Positions 16,385 through 25,240 of a stretch of DNA of 64,000 bases are shown here, one piece after another. Numbering within the stretch: the stretch's first letter is position 1; the number at the start of each line of letters is the position of its first letter. The stretch lies in contig CAVYZF010000003.1 in assembly GCA_963772955.1 (NCBI GenBank), forward strand, positions 248,001 through 312,000, given 5' to 3'. Under the pieces are notes generated by a model. It ran no database searches. It was not told the DNA's origin and worked only from the letters and a program-made list of their open reading frames with translations. The stretch comes from Gp6-AA40 sp963772955. Its GTDB lineage: Bacteria; Acidobacteriota; Vicinamibacteria; Vicinamibacterales; UBA2999. The translations under genes were made by a program, and so were the position numbers.

Positions 16385-19300
16385 ATGCGTGTCGCGCTCA
16401 GGTGCGCCGTCGTTCTGGTTTGGACGGCACTCCTGCCCTCACTAGCATTTGCGCAAGCGTCCATTACGGGCATTGTCAAAGACACTTCGGGCGCCGTGCT
16501 TCCCGGAGTGACTGTGGAAGCCGCGAGTCCCGTACTGATTGAAAAAGCCCGCGAGGCGGTTACCGACGCCAGCGGCCGTTTTCAGATTGTCGACCTCCGC
16601 CCCGGAGCCTACACCGTCACGTTCTCGCTCGCTGGATTCAATACCGTCAAGCGCGAAGGCGTCGCCGTCAGCGGAACGGCTGCGGTCACCGTCGACGGCG
16701 AACTGCGAGTCGGTTCGCTCGAGGAGACGATCACCGTCACGGGCGAATCGCCGCTCGTGGACGTGTCGAGCACGACGCAGCAGCGTGTCCTGAGCTCCGA
16801 CATCATCGACGCGCTTCCGAGCGCGCGCAATTACTTCGGCCTGGCACGGATGATCCCAGGCACACTGGGCGGGGGCAACGACGTCGGCGGGTCCCTCGTA
16901 CAGGACGTCGGGCAGAGTGTCGTCGTGCACGGCAGCCGCAACGTCGATCAGCGCGTCACGGTGAATGGCGTCAGCACCATGACCCTTCAAGCCGGCGGCA
17001 ATATCGGCGGACAGACACCCGACGTCGGATCGGCCTCCGAAGTGACGGTCGACACCAACTCGCTCTCAGCCGATCTGTCGACGGGCGGCGTGCGGATCAA
17101 CTTCGTGCCGAAAGATGGCGGCAACAAGTTCGCGAACTCGACGTTCTTCACGTTCACCAACGAGAATCTCCAGGGCGACAACTTCTCGGACGAGCTGCGG
17201 CAGGCGGGGCTGAGCACACCCAACCGCATCGTGAACGCCGTCGACTTCAACGAGTCCGTTGGCGGGCCGTTCAAACGCGACAAGGTGTGGTTCTGGTTTT
17301 CAACGCGTTACAACCAGACGGAATACGAGGTGCCGGTACTCGCGAACAAGAACGCCTACGACCCGACGAAGTTTCTCTACGAACCAGACCCGAGCACACC
17401 TGGTGCAAACAAGGGCTACCAGATGAACAACAGCCTGCGCGTGACGTGGCAGGCCAGCCCGCGCAACAAGATCGCCGGGACCTATAAGTTCGACAAGTGG
17501 TGTAACTGTCCGAACAACATCAGCGCCACTGTCGCGCCGGAGGCGGGCCGCGACCGCCGCTTCCCACGCCTGGCACAGGAACATTTCGAGTGGACCTCGC
17601 CGGTGACGAACAAGCTGCTCTTCGAAGCGGTCGCCCTGCATCTCTACGAGCGATGGGGAAACATGCACTACCGCGTCGACGGCGGATCGCTCGAGGATCC
17701 CGCACTCGAGGCCATCCTGCCGCAGATGATCAGCGTGACGGAGCAGAGCAACAATCTGACCTACCGCTCCCAGGCGAACTACAACAACACGTCGGTCCCG
17801 AGCTTTACCTATCGTGTTGCCGGCACCTACGTGACCGGCTCTCACGCGTTCAAGGTCGGTTTCAATAACACGCAGGGTCATCTGGACGAGTATCAATACA
17901 CGCTCAACAACCTGAGCTACCGCTTCAACGGCGGTGTGCCGAACAGAATCACCGAGCGAGCATTCCCCTATCGGGCGATCACCAACCTCGACAGCGATCT
18001 CGGTCTCTACGCGCAGGATCGCTGGTCGGTCAATCGCTGGACCATCCAGGGAGCGATACGGTTCGACTACTTCGCTACGAGCTTCCCGGAACAGACGGTT
18101 GAGCCGTCGGATCTCACGCCGACCCGGAACCTTACGTTCCCCGCGCAGGACAACATCTCGTGGAAGGACATCACCTATCGGAGCGGGGTTGCCTACGATC
18201 TGTTCGGTACAGGCAAGACAGCCGTGAAGGTCGCCTTCAACAAGTATCTCCTCGGCCAGACGCTCAACGGTCTCGGACGCAGCCCGAATCCAGTGCTGAC
18301 ACTGGTCACCCTGGCGAATCGTCCGTGGAACGATCGGGGCGGCCTCGGGATCAATAACGACTACGTCCCACAGTGCAACCTTCAGAACCCGCTCGCCAAT
18401 GGCGAATGCGGACCACTCGACAACCTGGCATTCGGCACCACGGCGCCGAGCGACTTGTACGACAAAGATCTCATCTCGGGATTCAATCACCGCCAGACCA
18501 ACTGGGAGTTCTCTGCCGGCGTTCAGCACGAGCTCGTTCAGGGCATCGCGCTCGACGTCGGGTACTTCCGCCGCGCCTGGGCCCACTTCCAGGTGACCGA
18601 CAACACACTGGTCGGCCCGGAGGACTTCACCGAGTTCAGCATGGTGGCACCAACGGACCCGCGCCTGCCGAACGGTGGCGGCTACACGCTGACCGGCTTC
18701 TATGACGTGGTGCCGACGAAAGCAGGCCAGGTTCGCAACATCAACGCGCTGTCCGACGACTACGGCTCGCAGTTGGAGAATTGGAACGGCGTGGACGCGA
18801 CGGTCAACGCGCGGCTCCGGAACGGCCTCACGCTTCAGGGTGGCGTCAGCACCGGCAAAACCATGGAAGACAACTGCGAGATCGTCGCGAAGGTGCCGGA
18901 GTTCAACAACCAGCCGGCTCCACCCTCGGCGCCGAACACCGCTTCGACGCTTCCCGCGTCATGGCGCCCGGCGCAGTACTGCCACCGCGAGTCGCCGTTC
19001 CTGACGCAGTTCAAGGCGTACGGCGTCTACCTCATCCCGAAAATCGAGGTGCAGATCTCAGGCTCGTTCCGCAGCATCCCGGGTCAGAACCAGCAGAACC
19101 CGCCGAACAACGACATCAACGTCGGGTTCGTCGCGACCAACGCGTATCTGGCCGCCAATTCCACCCTGGGCCGAACGTTGTCAGGTGGTGTGCCCAACGT
19201 AACGCTGCAACTGCTCGAGCCTTACACGAAGTACCTCGACAGACGCAACGAACTCGACCTCCGGTTCGGCAAACTGCTTCGCATGGGCGGGGGGGCACGC

Positions 19301-19441
19301 GTTACCCTGAGTGTGGACCTGTACAACGCGCTCAACTCCGACGCGATCACTGACGTCAACCAGTCCTTCGCGACGTATCTGGTTCCAACGCAGATCCTGA
19401 ATCCGCGAGTGGCGAAGTTCAGCGTCAACTTCGACTTCTGA
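16385..19441 (+). CDS. TonB-dependent receptor with carboxypeptidase-regulatory N-domain
   Basis: 1018 residues from the ATG at 16385, preceded by aggaggcg. A signal peptide (ending LAFAQ) is followed by a carboxypeptidase-regulatory-like beta-sandwich (SITGIVKDTSGAVLPGVTVE ... RPGAYTVTFSLAGFNTVKR), then a plug region (VSSTTQQRVLSSDIIDALPS) and a large outer-membrane barrel ending in the terminal aromatic strand VAKFSVNFDF. This is the Oar/SusC-like type common in Acidobacteriota and probably takes up an organic ligand. It sits directly upstream of cassette 2 across a hairpin repeat. I infer that receptor and cassettes serve the same uptake pathway. Confidence 0.9.
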   Translation: MRVALRCAVVLVWTALLPSLAFAQASITGIVKDTSGAVLPGVTVEAASPVLIEKAREAVTDASGRFQIVDLRPGAYTVTFSLAGFNTVKREGVAVSGTAAVTVDGELRVGSLEETITVTGESPLVDVSSTTQQRVLSSDIIDALPSARNYFGLARMIPGTLGGGNDVGGSLVQDVGQSVVVHGSRNVDQRVTVNGVSTMTLQAGGNIGGQTPDVGSASEVTVDTNSLSADLSTGGVRINFVPKDGGNKFANSTFFTFTNENLQGDNFSDELRQAGLSTPNRIVNAVDFNESVGGPFKRDKVWFWFSTRYNQTEYEVPVLANKNAYDPTKFLYEPDPSTPGANKGYQMNNSLRVTWQASPRNKIAGTYKFDKWCNCPNNISATVAPEAGRDRRFPRLAQEHFEWTSPVTNKLLFEAVALHLYERWGNMHYRVDGGSLEDPALEAILPQMISVTEQSNNLTYRSQANYNNTSVPSFTYRVAGTYVTGSHAFKVGFNNTQGHLDEYQYTLNNLSYRFNGGVPNRITERAFPYRAITNLDSDLGLYAQDRWSVNRWTIQGAIRFDYFATSFPEQTVEPSDLTPTRNLTFPAQDNISWKDITYRSGVAYDLFGTGKTAVKVAFNKYLLGQTLNGLGRSPNPVLTLVTLANRPWNDRGGLGINNDYVPQCNLQNPLANGECGPLDNLAFGTTAPSDLYDKDLISGFNHRQTNWEFSAGVQHELVQGIALDVGYFRRAWAHFQVTDNTLVGPEDFTEFSMVAPTDPRLPNGGGYTLTGFYDVVPTKAGQVRNINALSDDYGSQLENWNGVDATVNARLRNGLTLQGGVSTGKTMEDNCEIVAKVPEFNNQPAPPSAPNTASTLPASWRPAQYCHRESPFLTQFKAYGVYLIPKIEVQISGSFRSIPGQNQQNPPNNDINVGFVATNAYLAANSTLGRTLSGGVPNVTLQLLEPYTKYLDRRNELDLRFGKLLRMGGGARVTLSVDLYNALNSDAITDVNQSFATYLVPTQILNPRVAKFSVNFDF

Positions 19442-19465
19442 GGCGTGAGACAGGGGCGATAATTC

Positions 19466-19540
19466 CGACACACCGAGGCACCGAGGCACCGAGGGAAAGA
19501 CAAATGGTTTCTCACTGCCTCGGTGCCTCGGTGTGACGTA
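19466..19540. repeat. word-repeat A, copy 2 (full hairpin)
   Basis: Left arm 19469-19488 (cacaccgaggcaccgaggca) pairs perfectly with 19516-19535 over 20 bases. Each arm is itself a tandem of accgaggc words. It lies between the receptor stop and the start of cassette 2 and could act as a terminator, although it lacks a T-run. Confidence 0.9.
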
Positions 19541-19548
19541 ATCTAACG

Positions 19549-21333
19549 ATGATGAGAGCGACCGTCATCGCGGGGCTGATGATCGTCTCATTCACCAGCC
19601 ACGCGCTGGCCCAGCGCGACATCGCCGGCAACTGGGCCGCCCTCTACCACGAAGATCAACCCCACCGCATTCCAGGACCTGATCTCGGCGACTACACCGG
19701 GATTCCACTGAACGACGCCGGCCGCCTCAAGGCTGACAGCTGGGACGCCTCCATCCTGACTCTGCGCGAGCATCAGGCCAAGCCGCATCCGTCCACCTAC
19801 TCGCTGCGAGGGCCGGCCAACATCCGCATCACGCGACAGCTCGATCCCGTCACAGAGGAAGTGATTGGCTACGAGCTGTTCGGCACATTCGGACAGGCGA
19901 CGCGACAGATCTGGTTGGACGGCCGGCAGCACCCTGCCGAGTACGCCGCCCACACGTGGGCCGGATTCTCAACGGGACGATGGGATGGCAACGCGCTCGA
20001 AGTGGCGACCTCGCATCTGAAGGTGGGCTGGCTCCAACGCAACGGCGTCGCCCATAGCGATCGGGCGACGATGACGGAGCGCTTCATCAGGCACGGAAAC
20101 TATCTGACCGTCGTCACGATCGTGGACGACCCGATCTACCTTGAAGAGCCATTCATTCGCACGACGAACTGGGTGTTGAATCCCGATCAGGAAATCCGCC
20201 GCACCCAGTTCGACGTCGTTGATGAAGTCGCCGTGCGGCGCCGAGGCGAAGTGCCGCACAATCTGCCGGGATCGCCTGACGCGACGCGCAAGCTGACGGA
20301 GTTCCCGGCCAAGTACAAGGTGCCAGCGACAGCAGCGCGCGGCGGCGCGGCAACGACCTACCCGGATGGGGTCAGACCCCCTGCTATTCCCAGTGGAGGC
20401 GGGTCAGCCGCGCCGAGCAACGCGACAGGTAGAGGCGGGTCTTTAGACCCGCCTGGCCAAATCCAGACCATGCACGTCCAGGGCAAGGTGCACATGATCG
20501 TCGGCGCCGGTGGCAACATCATCGTGCAGGCCGGCGAGGAAGGCGTCCTCGTCATCGATACAGGCACCGCGCAGCGCGGCGCCGAAGTGCTCGCCGCCAT
20601 CCGCACGATCTCGGACAAGCCGATCCGCCTCGTCATCAACACGCACGTGCACGACGATCACACCGGCGCCAATGAGGCGATCGCCGCAGCCGGCCGCTCG
20701 CTCGGCGGAAACGCTCCAGGCAACTCGGGACTCGGGCTGGACACGGCCCACGTCCTCGCGCACGAGAACGTCCTCAGGCGCATGAGCGCGCCGTCTGGAG
20801 AACCGTCGCCACGGCCGTTCGCCGCGTGGCCGACCGACACGTTCTTCGGTGACGACAAGGAGATCTTCTTCAACGACGAAGCGATCCAGTTGATTCATCA
20901 GCCTGGTCACACCGACGGCGACGTCCTGGTGTTCTTTCGCCGCTCGGATGTCGTGGCGAGCGGAGATCTCTTCACGACGACGACCTATCCGGTCGTGGAC
21001 TCGCAGCGCGGCGGCACCGTGCAGGGCGTCATCGACGGTCTGAATCGCCTGCTCGACATCACGATCCCGAAGGACAAAGAGGAGGGCGGCACCTACGTCG
21101 TCCCCGGTCATGGCAGACTCGCCGACGAGGCGGACGTCGTCGAGTACCGCGACATGCTGACGATCATTCGCGATCGGATTCAGGATCTCGTCTCGAAGGG
21201 CAAGACGCTCGCGGAGGTCAAAGCCGCACAACCGACCGCCGACTACGACGGACGCTACGGCGCGGCGACCGGTCCCTGGACAACGGACATGTTCATCGAG
21301 GCCGTCTATCGCGAGTTGTCGGCAAGACGCTGA
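19549..21333 (+). CDS. cassette 2: fused a-b protein (unknown domain + MBL hydrolase)
   Basis: 594 residues. Residues 1-278 are an a-type exported protein (signal peptide to HALAQRD; YHEDQPHRIPGPDLGDYTG; RNGVAHSDRATMTERFIRHG). A low-complexity linker (about 280-305) leads to a complete MBL domain without its own signal peptide (KVHMIVGAGGNIIVQAGEEG). All zinc ligands are present: THVHDDH, PGHTDGD, SGDLF and VPGHGR. In the three sister cassettes a and b are separate genes. Here the linker DNA is REP-like repeat (20368-20454), which removed the stop of a and the signal sequence of b. Gene c is missing from this cassette. Confidence 0.85.
   Translation: MMRATVIAGLMIVSFTSHALAQRDIAGNWAALYHEDQPHRIPGPDLGDYTGIPLNDAGRLKADSWDASILTLREHQAKPHPSTYSLRGPANIRITRQLDPVTEEVIGYELFGTFGQATRQIWLDGRQHPAEYAAHTWAGFSTGRWDGNALEVATSHLKVGWLQRNGVAHSDRATMTERFIRHGNYLTVVTIVDDPIYLEEPFIRTTNWVLNPDQEIRRTQFDVVDEVAVRRRGEVPHNLPGSPDATRKLTEFPAKYKVPATAARGGAATTYPDGVRPPAIPSGGGSAAPSNATGRGGSLDPPGQIQTMHVQGKVHMIVGAGGNIIVQAGEEGVLVIDTGTAQRGAEVLAAIRTISDKPIRLVINTHVHDDHTGANEAIAAAGRSLGGNAPGNSGLGLDTAHVLAHENVLRRMSAPSGEPSPRPFAAWPTDTFFGDDKEIFFNDEAIQLIHQPGHTDGDVLVFFRRSDVVASGDLFTTTTYPVVDSQRGGTVQGVIDGLNRLLDITIPKDKEEGGTYVVPGHGRLADEADVVEYRDMLTIIRDRIQDLVSKGKTLAEVKAAQPTADYDGRYGAATGPWTTDMFIEAVYRELSARR
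20368..20454. repeat. REP-like elements inside the fused a-b gene
   Basis: Two palindromes lie inside the linker: ggggtcagacccc at 20368-20380 and a stem of aggcgggtct / agacccgcct at 20433-20454. The second matches the design of 7495-7516. They are translated in frame as a Gly/Pro/Ser-rich linker. Confidence 0.85.
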
Positions 21334-21346
21334 ACCAGGACAGGCG

Positions 21347-22210
21347 CTACCGCGTTTCAAGCGGCAGCGTCACATCACACGGGCGCGGGCTCCACTTGGA
21401 ACCGTCTGCTTCTCGCTTGAAGTGCGTCGAGGTCATGAGCGGCTGCGCGAAGTAGGTCGGGTCGTCGAGTGTCGACGTGACGATCAGCCAGGCGTCACCA
21501 TTGGCCTCATCTGACCGATCGAAGAACTCGGTCAGGACGGCTCCCTCCGAGTAAGGCACTCCATTCCGGCGCGCATAGCCGGGACGCATGCGGGTGGTGA
21601 GCACTTTCATCGAGCCGGTGAGTTGAGTCGCTGGATTCGCTGCGCCTCCACGGCCACCGCCACCGCCACCTCCACCTCCTCCAGCGGGCGCGATACCTTG
21701 CCCTTCTGCAACGGTCTCCCACGAAGCGACAGATTGCCCCTGCCACTGCGGCTCACCGGCGGGCGACTGCGAACCGCCAAACCGGAACAACCGTACCTGC
21801 TGCCCGTTGTCGGTCTCGAACTTCAACGTGGTCTCGTCTTGCCACGAGACTCGCAGCCGGATCGGCATCCGCATGACGCCGCCAGCCCCAAACGCGCGGC
21901 ACTGCTCCCCGGCGGCGATGTCCTTCTGGGGATCCCAGGCCTCCGCCGCTTTCTGTCCGGCAGCGTTGAGCGGGACACCTGCTGCGTCACCCTTCGGAGG
22001 AGTCACCATGCGGAAGCGCCAGTCTTCCGTGATGACGGCGGCCCAGACGCCGGTGAAATCGACGGGCGCCATCGCTCGCGCAGTGTTGGCCGGTTGCGCG
22101 GCCTGCTGGCCGCCAACAGTCCCGCTCGCCAGCACGAACGAGAAGAACGCTGAGGCCAACGCGACGGCGCCAAGGCGGACGGGCACCGCGCTACTTCGCT
22201 CTGGTGACAT
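21347..22210 (-). CDS. cassette 3 gene c: exported protein of unknown function
   Basis: 287 residues from the ATG at 22210, which overlaps the end of gene b by 20 bases. The export signal (LGAVALASAFFSFVLASGTV) is followed by the c-family core FTGVWAAVITEDWRFRMVTP, PPKGDAAGVPLNAAG, CRAFGAGGVMRMPIRLRVSW and the shared C-terminal part RPGYARRNGVPYSEGAVLTE ... DDPTYFAQPLMTSTHFKRE. A run of ten glycines interrupts the middle (about residue 190). Convergent with the fused cassette 2 gene. Unknown periplasmic function. Confidence 0.7.
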   Translation of the reverse strand: MSPERSSAVPVRLGAVALASAFFSFVLASGTVGGQQAAQPANTARAMAPVDFTGVWAAVITEDWRFRMVTPPKGDAAGVPLNAAGQKAAEAWDPQKDIAAGEQCRAFGAGGVMRMPIRLRVSWQDETTLKFETDNGQQVRLFRFGGSQSPAGEPQWQGQSVASWETVAEGQGIAPAGGGGGGGGGGRGGAANPATQLTGSMKVLTTRMRPGYARRNGVPYSEGAVLTEFFDRSDEANGDAWLIVTSTLDDPTYFAQPLMTSTHFKREADGSKWSPRPCDVTLPLETR

Positions 22211-23197
22211 CTCGATACACGGTTTCCAGAAAGCGATCCGTCGTCCAGTTCCCCGTCGTCGCGCCATAGAGACCGTCGTACTCGAGCGATGGCCGCGCGG
22301 CTTTGATCTGCTGCAGCGTCATGCCCTTCCTCGCCATCTCCTGCACGCGGTCGCGGACGATGGTCACCATGTCGCGGTAATCGACGACGTCCGCTTCGTT
22401 GCAAATTCGACCGTGACCAGGAACGACGCGCGTCCCGCCCATCTGATTGCGCTCCGGCACCGTCAGCTCGATGATCGCGTTCAACGCGTCGATGACGCCC
22501 TGCACGCTGCCACCGCGTGCGGTATCGATCACCGGGTAACTGGTCGTCACGAACACGTCGCCGGTCACAACCACATCCGACTTGCGGAAGAACACGAGGA
22601 TGTCGCCGTCGGTGTGCGCGGCCGGCTGGCTGATGAGTTGAACCGGCTCACCGTTGGAGAACAGATCTTTGCGTGGCGTGAAGAACGTCGACGCAGGCAG
22701 CGCATCTCCAGTCAGTGGCGGCACACCTTCCCCTCCGGCGGACATCCGGTTGGAGGCATTCTCGTGCGCGACGGTCACTACGCCGACATTCTGCCCCTGG
22801 GCAGCACCGCCCTGACCTGGCTGCGGCCCCCGCGTGCCGCGCTGCGACTTCACGATCACATCGTTGCCGGCGATGTGATCGCTGTCGGCGTTGGTGTTGA
22901 CCAGAAACCGGACCGGTCGATTCGTCAGGCGGGTTACGGCCGCGAGCACTCGCTGCCCCTGACCGGATCCGCCGGTGTCGACGACGAACGCGCCTTCCTC
23001 GCCGATCTGCACGGCGACGTTCGATCCCGCGCCCACGATCAGGTGCACGTTCCCTTGGACTGGAAGGATCTCGAGACCATCGACGATGACGGGGGGGGAG
23101 GCGGAGTCAGCGAAACTGTCGTCACAGGCTGCTGCGCGCGCAACGCCACCATTCCGATCGAACAGAACACAGCCGCGACGAGAGCGCTCGGTCGCAT
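22191..23197 (-). CDS. cassette 3 gene b: MBL-fold protein, frameshifted at a G8 tract
   Basis: The MBL domain is read from about 23090 down to 22191 (LEILPVQGNVHLIVGAGSNV onwards). The matching signal peptide (MRPSALVAAVFCSIGMVALR) starts at ATG 23197, one base after the stop of gene a, but in another frame. The two frames meet at a run of eight G on the plus strand (23091-23098); nine would restore one frame. Zinc motifs are mixed: the HxHxDH site reads NADSDH, while AAHTDGD, TGDVF and VPGHGR are intact. It is either a sequencing or assembly error in the homopolymer, a real mutation, or a switchable tract. Function: degenerate metallohydrolase-like protein. Confidence 0.75.
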
Positions 23198-23198
23198 G

Positions 23199-24077
23199 TC
23201 AGCGTGCTGCTGAAGCCGGCGACGACGGCTTCTTCGCCAGCAGTTCCTTGATCTTCAGTTCGTACTCGGGATACGTGGTGGCCTTCCCGCCTTGCGTGGC
23301 CTCGAACGGGATGCCGTGCTTCTTCGCGTACCCGTCCTGTTTCGTCCCCCACGGGTAATGCGGCACGTACCCGATCGAGTGCCCGGCGACTTCATCGACC
23401 ACCTCGAAGAGCCATCGTTGATCTACCGTGATGTTCGAGCTCCGGACCCAGTGAGACGTTCGAACGAAGGGCTCCTCGAGATAGACCGGGTCGTCCACGA
23501 TTGTCATCAGCGTCAACTGATCGCCGTGCCGGATGAAATGCTCCGTCATCGTCGCCTTGGTGCTCGCTGGAACACCGTTTCGCTGGATGACGCCGTACTT
23601 CATGTGAGTCGTCGTGATTGTCAGGCGATTGCCTTCGACCTTCCCGGTCGAAAAGCCTTCCCACAGGTACTCCGCATTCGGCGATGGATGCGGCCGTCCG
23701 TCCATCCAGATGACCCGATCGTCACGACCGAAGACACCTTCGAGCGTGTATGCGACCAGTTCCTGAGTGACCGGATCGACGCGCTTGATGATGCGCATGT
23801 TGGGCCCAGGGCCGCGCATGAAATACACAGCCGGATGCGGCTGTGCCATTCGCTCTGGGAGGGCAAGAACCGAGGCGTCCCAGTGTGACGCCTTTTGTCG
23901 AGCGGCGTCGTTGATCGGCAGGCCGGTGTAGTCGCCGAGCTCGGCGCCTGGTCCGCGATGCGGCTGATCTTCGTGGACGCGCGCTGCCCACTCACCAGAG
24001 ATGTCGACCTGTTGCTGCGCGAACGCAGGAACTGCACTCAGTAGCAGCCCCCCGACCAGGATCCTGACGATCGTCAT
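23199..24077 (-). CDS. cassette 3 gene a: exported protein of unknown function
   Basis: 292 residues with a signal peptide (MTIVRILVGGLLLSAVPAFA). The a-family pattern is complete: EWAARVHEDQPHRGPGAELG, YTGLPINDAARQKA, then GRPHPSPNAEYLWEGFSTGK, RNGVPASTKATMTEHFIRHG and DDPVYLEEPFVRTSHW. It is first in the minus-strand a-b-c order and joined to gene b by TGA-C-ATG, the same one-base spacing as in cassette 4. Upstream lies a 66-base spacer before the PrpF-like gene on the same strand. Function unknown; probably periplasmic. Confidence 0.7.
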   Translation of the reverse strand: MTIVRILVGGLLLSAVPAFAQQQVDISGEWAARVHEDQPHRGPGAELGDYTGLPINDAARQKASHWDASVLALPERMAQPHPAVYFMRGPGPNMRIIKRVDPVTQELVAYTLEGVFGRDDRVIWMDGRPHPSPNAEYLWEGFSTGKVEGNRLTITTTHMKYGVIQRNGVPASTKATMTEHFIRHGDQLTLMTIVDDPVYLEEPFVRTSHWVRSSNITVDQRWLFEVVDEVAGHSIGYVPHYPWGTKQDGYAKKHGIPFEATQGGKATTYPEYELKIKELLAKKPSSPASAAR

Positions 24078-24143
24078 GGAACGCCACCCTCGAGAGGTCC
24101 GAACGGACGGGACTGATATTACAGCTTTTGACTGCGAAGATAA

Positions 24144-25211
24144 CTAGGGAACGAGGACTCTTCCCTCGAACAGCGCGCGGGCTGTGCTGATGATGGCAGC
24201 TTCCGTTACGGCGGGGATGCCGTTCTGATCTTCGGTCGTCAGCGACACCGGGCTCGCGCCCGTCGGGTGCTCGACGAGCATCATCTTCGTGGCGCCATCA
24301 GGGATGCGCGCCACCGAGTGTGCAGGGCTCTCCGGCAGCAGGCATGCCGTCGCAACGCTGACGGCCGCGAACACGCCAATCGTGGCGTGCGCACGGTGCG
24401 GAATGAACGAGCGCGTCGAGACGACACCTCCGGCGCGCGGAGGCGCGACGAGAATCATCTTCGGCACTGTCTGATTCATAACGTCGCCCAGATTCATCAT
24501 CGGACCCACCTGCAGTCGAATCGCCTCGACACGCGCCTTCAGCTCGGTGTCCTGATCGAGCTCGTCGCGCGTCTCATAGCCGGTGCGACCGAGATCCGCT
24601 GCGCGCATGACGACGACGGGCATGCCGTTGTCGATGCAGGTGACTTCGATGCCGTTGATGATGTCCACGGCCCGGCCTGTTGGCAGGAGCGCACCGCACG
24701 TCGATCCAGCCGTGTCCGAAAAACTCAAGGGAATCGGCGCCGCCGTCCCGGGCACGCCATCGATGCGAGCGTTCCCTTGATACTCAGGCTTCCCTCCTGG
24801 CGTCTGGATGGTGGCCACGACGGTCTGTGAGGTGTTCACCATGAAGATGCGCACTTTCGTCAGCGGATCGCAGCCGCGCACGAGGCCCTGCTCGATGGCG
24901 AATGGCGCAACGCCCGCGAGGATGTTGCCGCAGTTCTGCTTGTCGGACACCTCTGCGCGATCGACCCACACCTGCAGGAACAGGTAGTCCACGTCGATAC
25001 CGGGACGCGTCGACGACGAGATGACCGCGACCTTGCTGGTCAGCGGATCGGCGCCGCCAATGCCGTCGATTTGTCGAGGGTCCGGCGAACCCATGACGGA
25101 GAGCAGGATGCGATCGCGCTGCGCGATATCGGTCGGCAGATCAGCTGCGATGAAATAGGCGCCCTTCGAGGTGCCGCCTCGCATCATCGTGCAGGGGATG
25201 GATCTCTGCAT
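24144..25211 (-). CDS. PrpF/LigU-type isomerase (4-oxalomesaconate tautomerase-like)
   Basis: 355 residues from the ATG at 25211 (a TTG at 25223 is an alternative). PrpF superfamily, diaminopimelate-epimerase fold, with two similar halves. It begins with the family signature CTMMRGGTSKGAYF and GSPDPRQIDGIGG, and carries the Cys-containing motifs QNCGNILAGVAPFA and STCGALLP. Relatives include PrpF (aconitate isomerase), GalD and LigU, the tautomerases of gallate and protocatechuate 4,5-cleavage. An extradiol-dioxygenase-like gene lies immediately upstream (gap about 25 bases), which fits a role in aromatic ring catabolism. Confidence 0.8.
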   Translation of the reverse strand: MQRSIPCTMMRGGTSKGAYFIAADLPTDIAQRDRILLSVMGSPDPRQIDGIGGADPLTSKVAVISSSTRPGIDVDYLFLQVWVDRAEVSDKQNCGNILAGVAPFAIEQGLVRGCDPLTKVRIFMVNTSQTVVATIQTPGGKPEYQGNARIDGVPGTAAPIPLSFSDTAGSTCGALLPTGRAVDIINGIEVTCIDNGMPVVVMRAADLGRTGYETRDELDQDTELKARVEAIRLQVGPMMNLGDVMNQTVPKMILVAPPRAGGVVSTRSFIPHRAHATIGVFAAVSVATACLLPESPAHSVARIPDGATKMMLVEHPTGASPVSLTTEDQNGIPAVTEAAIISTARALFEGRVLVP

Positions 25212-25214
25212 GGA

Positions 25215-25240
25215 GTAATTCAAAATGCAAAATGCATTAC
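25215..25240. repeat. word-repeat D, copy 2
   Basis: gtaattc, two atgcaaa words and a closing cattac; the outer gtaat/attac ends are complementary. It covers the whole spacer between the PrpF-like and VOC genes. Its right end contains the TAA stop of the VOC gene (25237-25239, minus strand). Confidence 0.8.
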
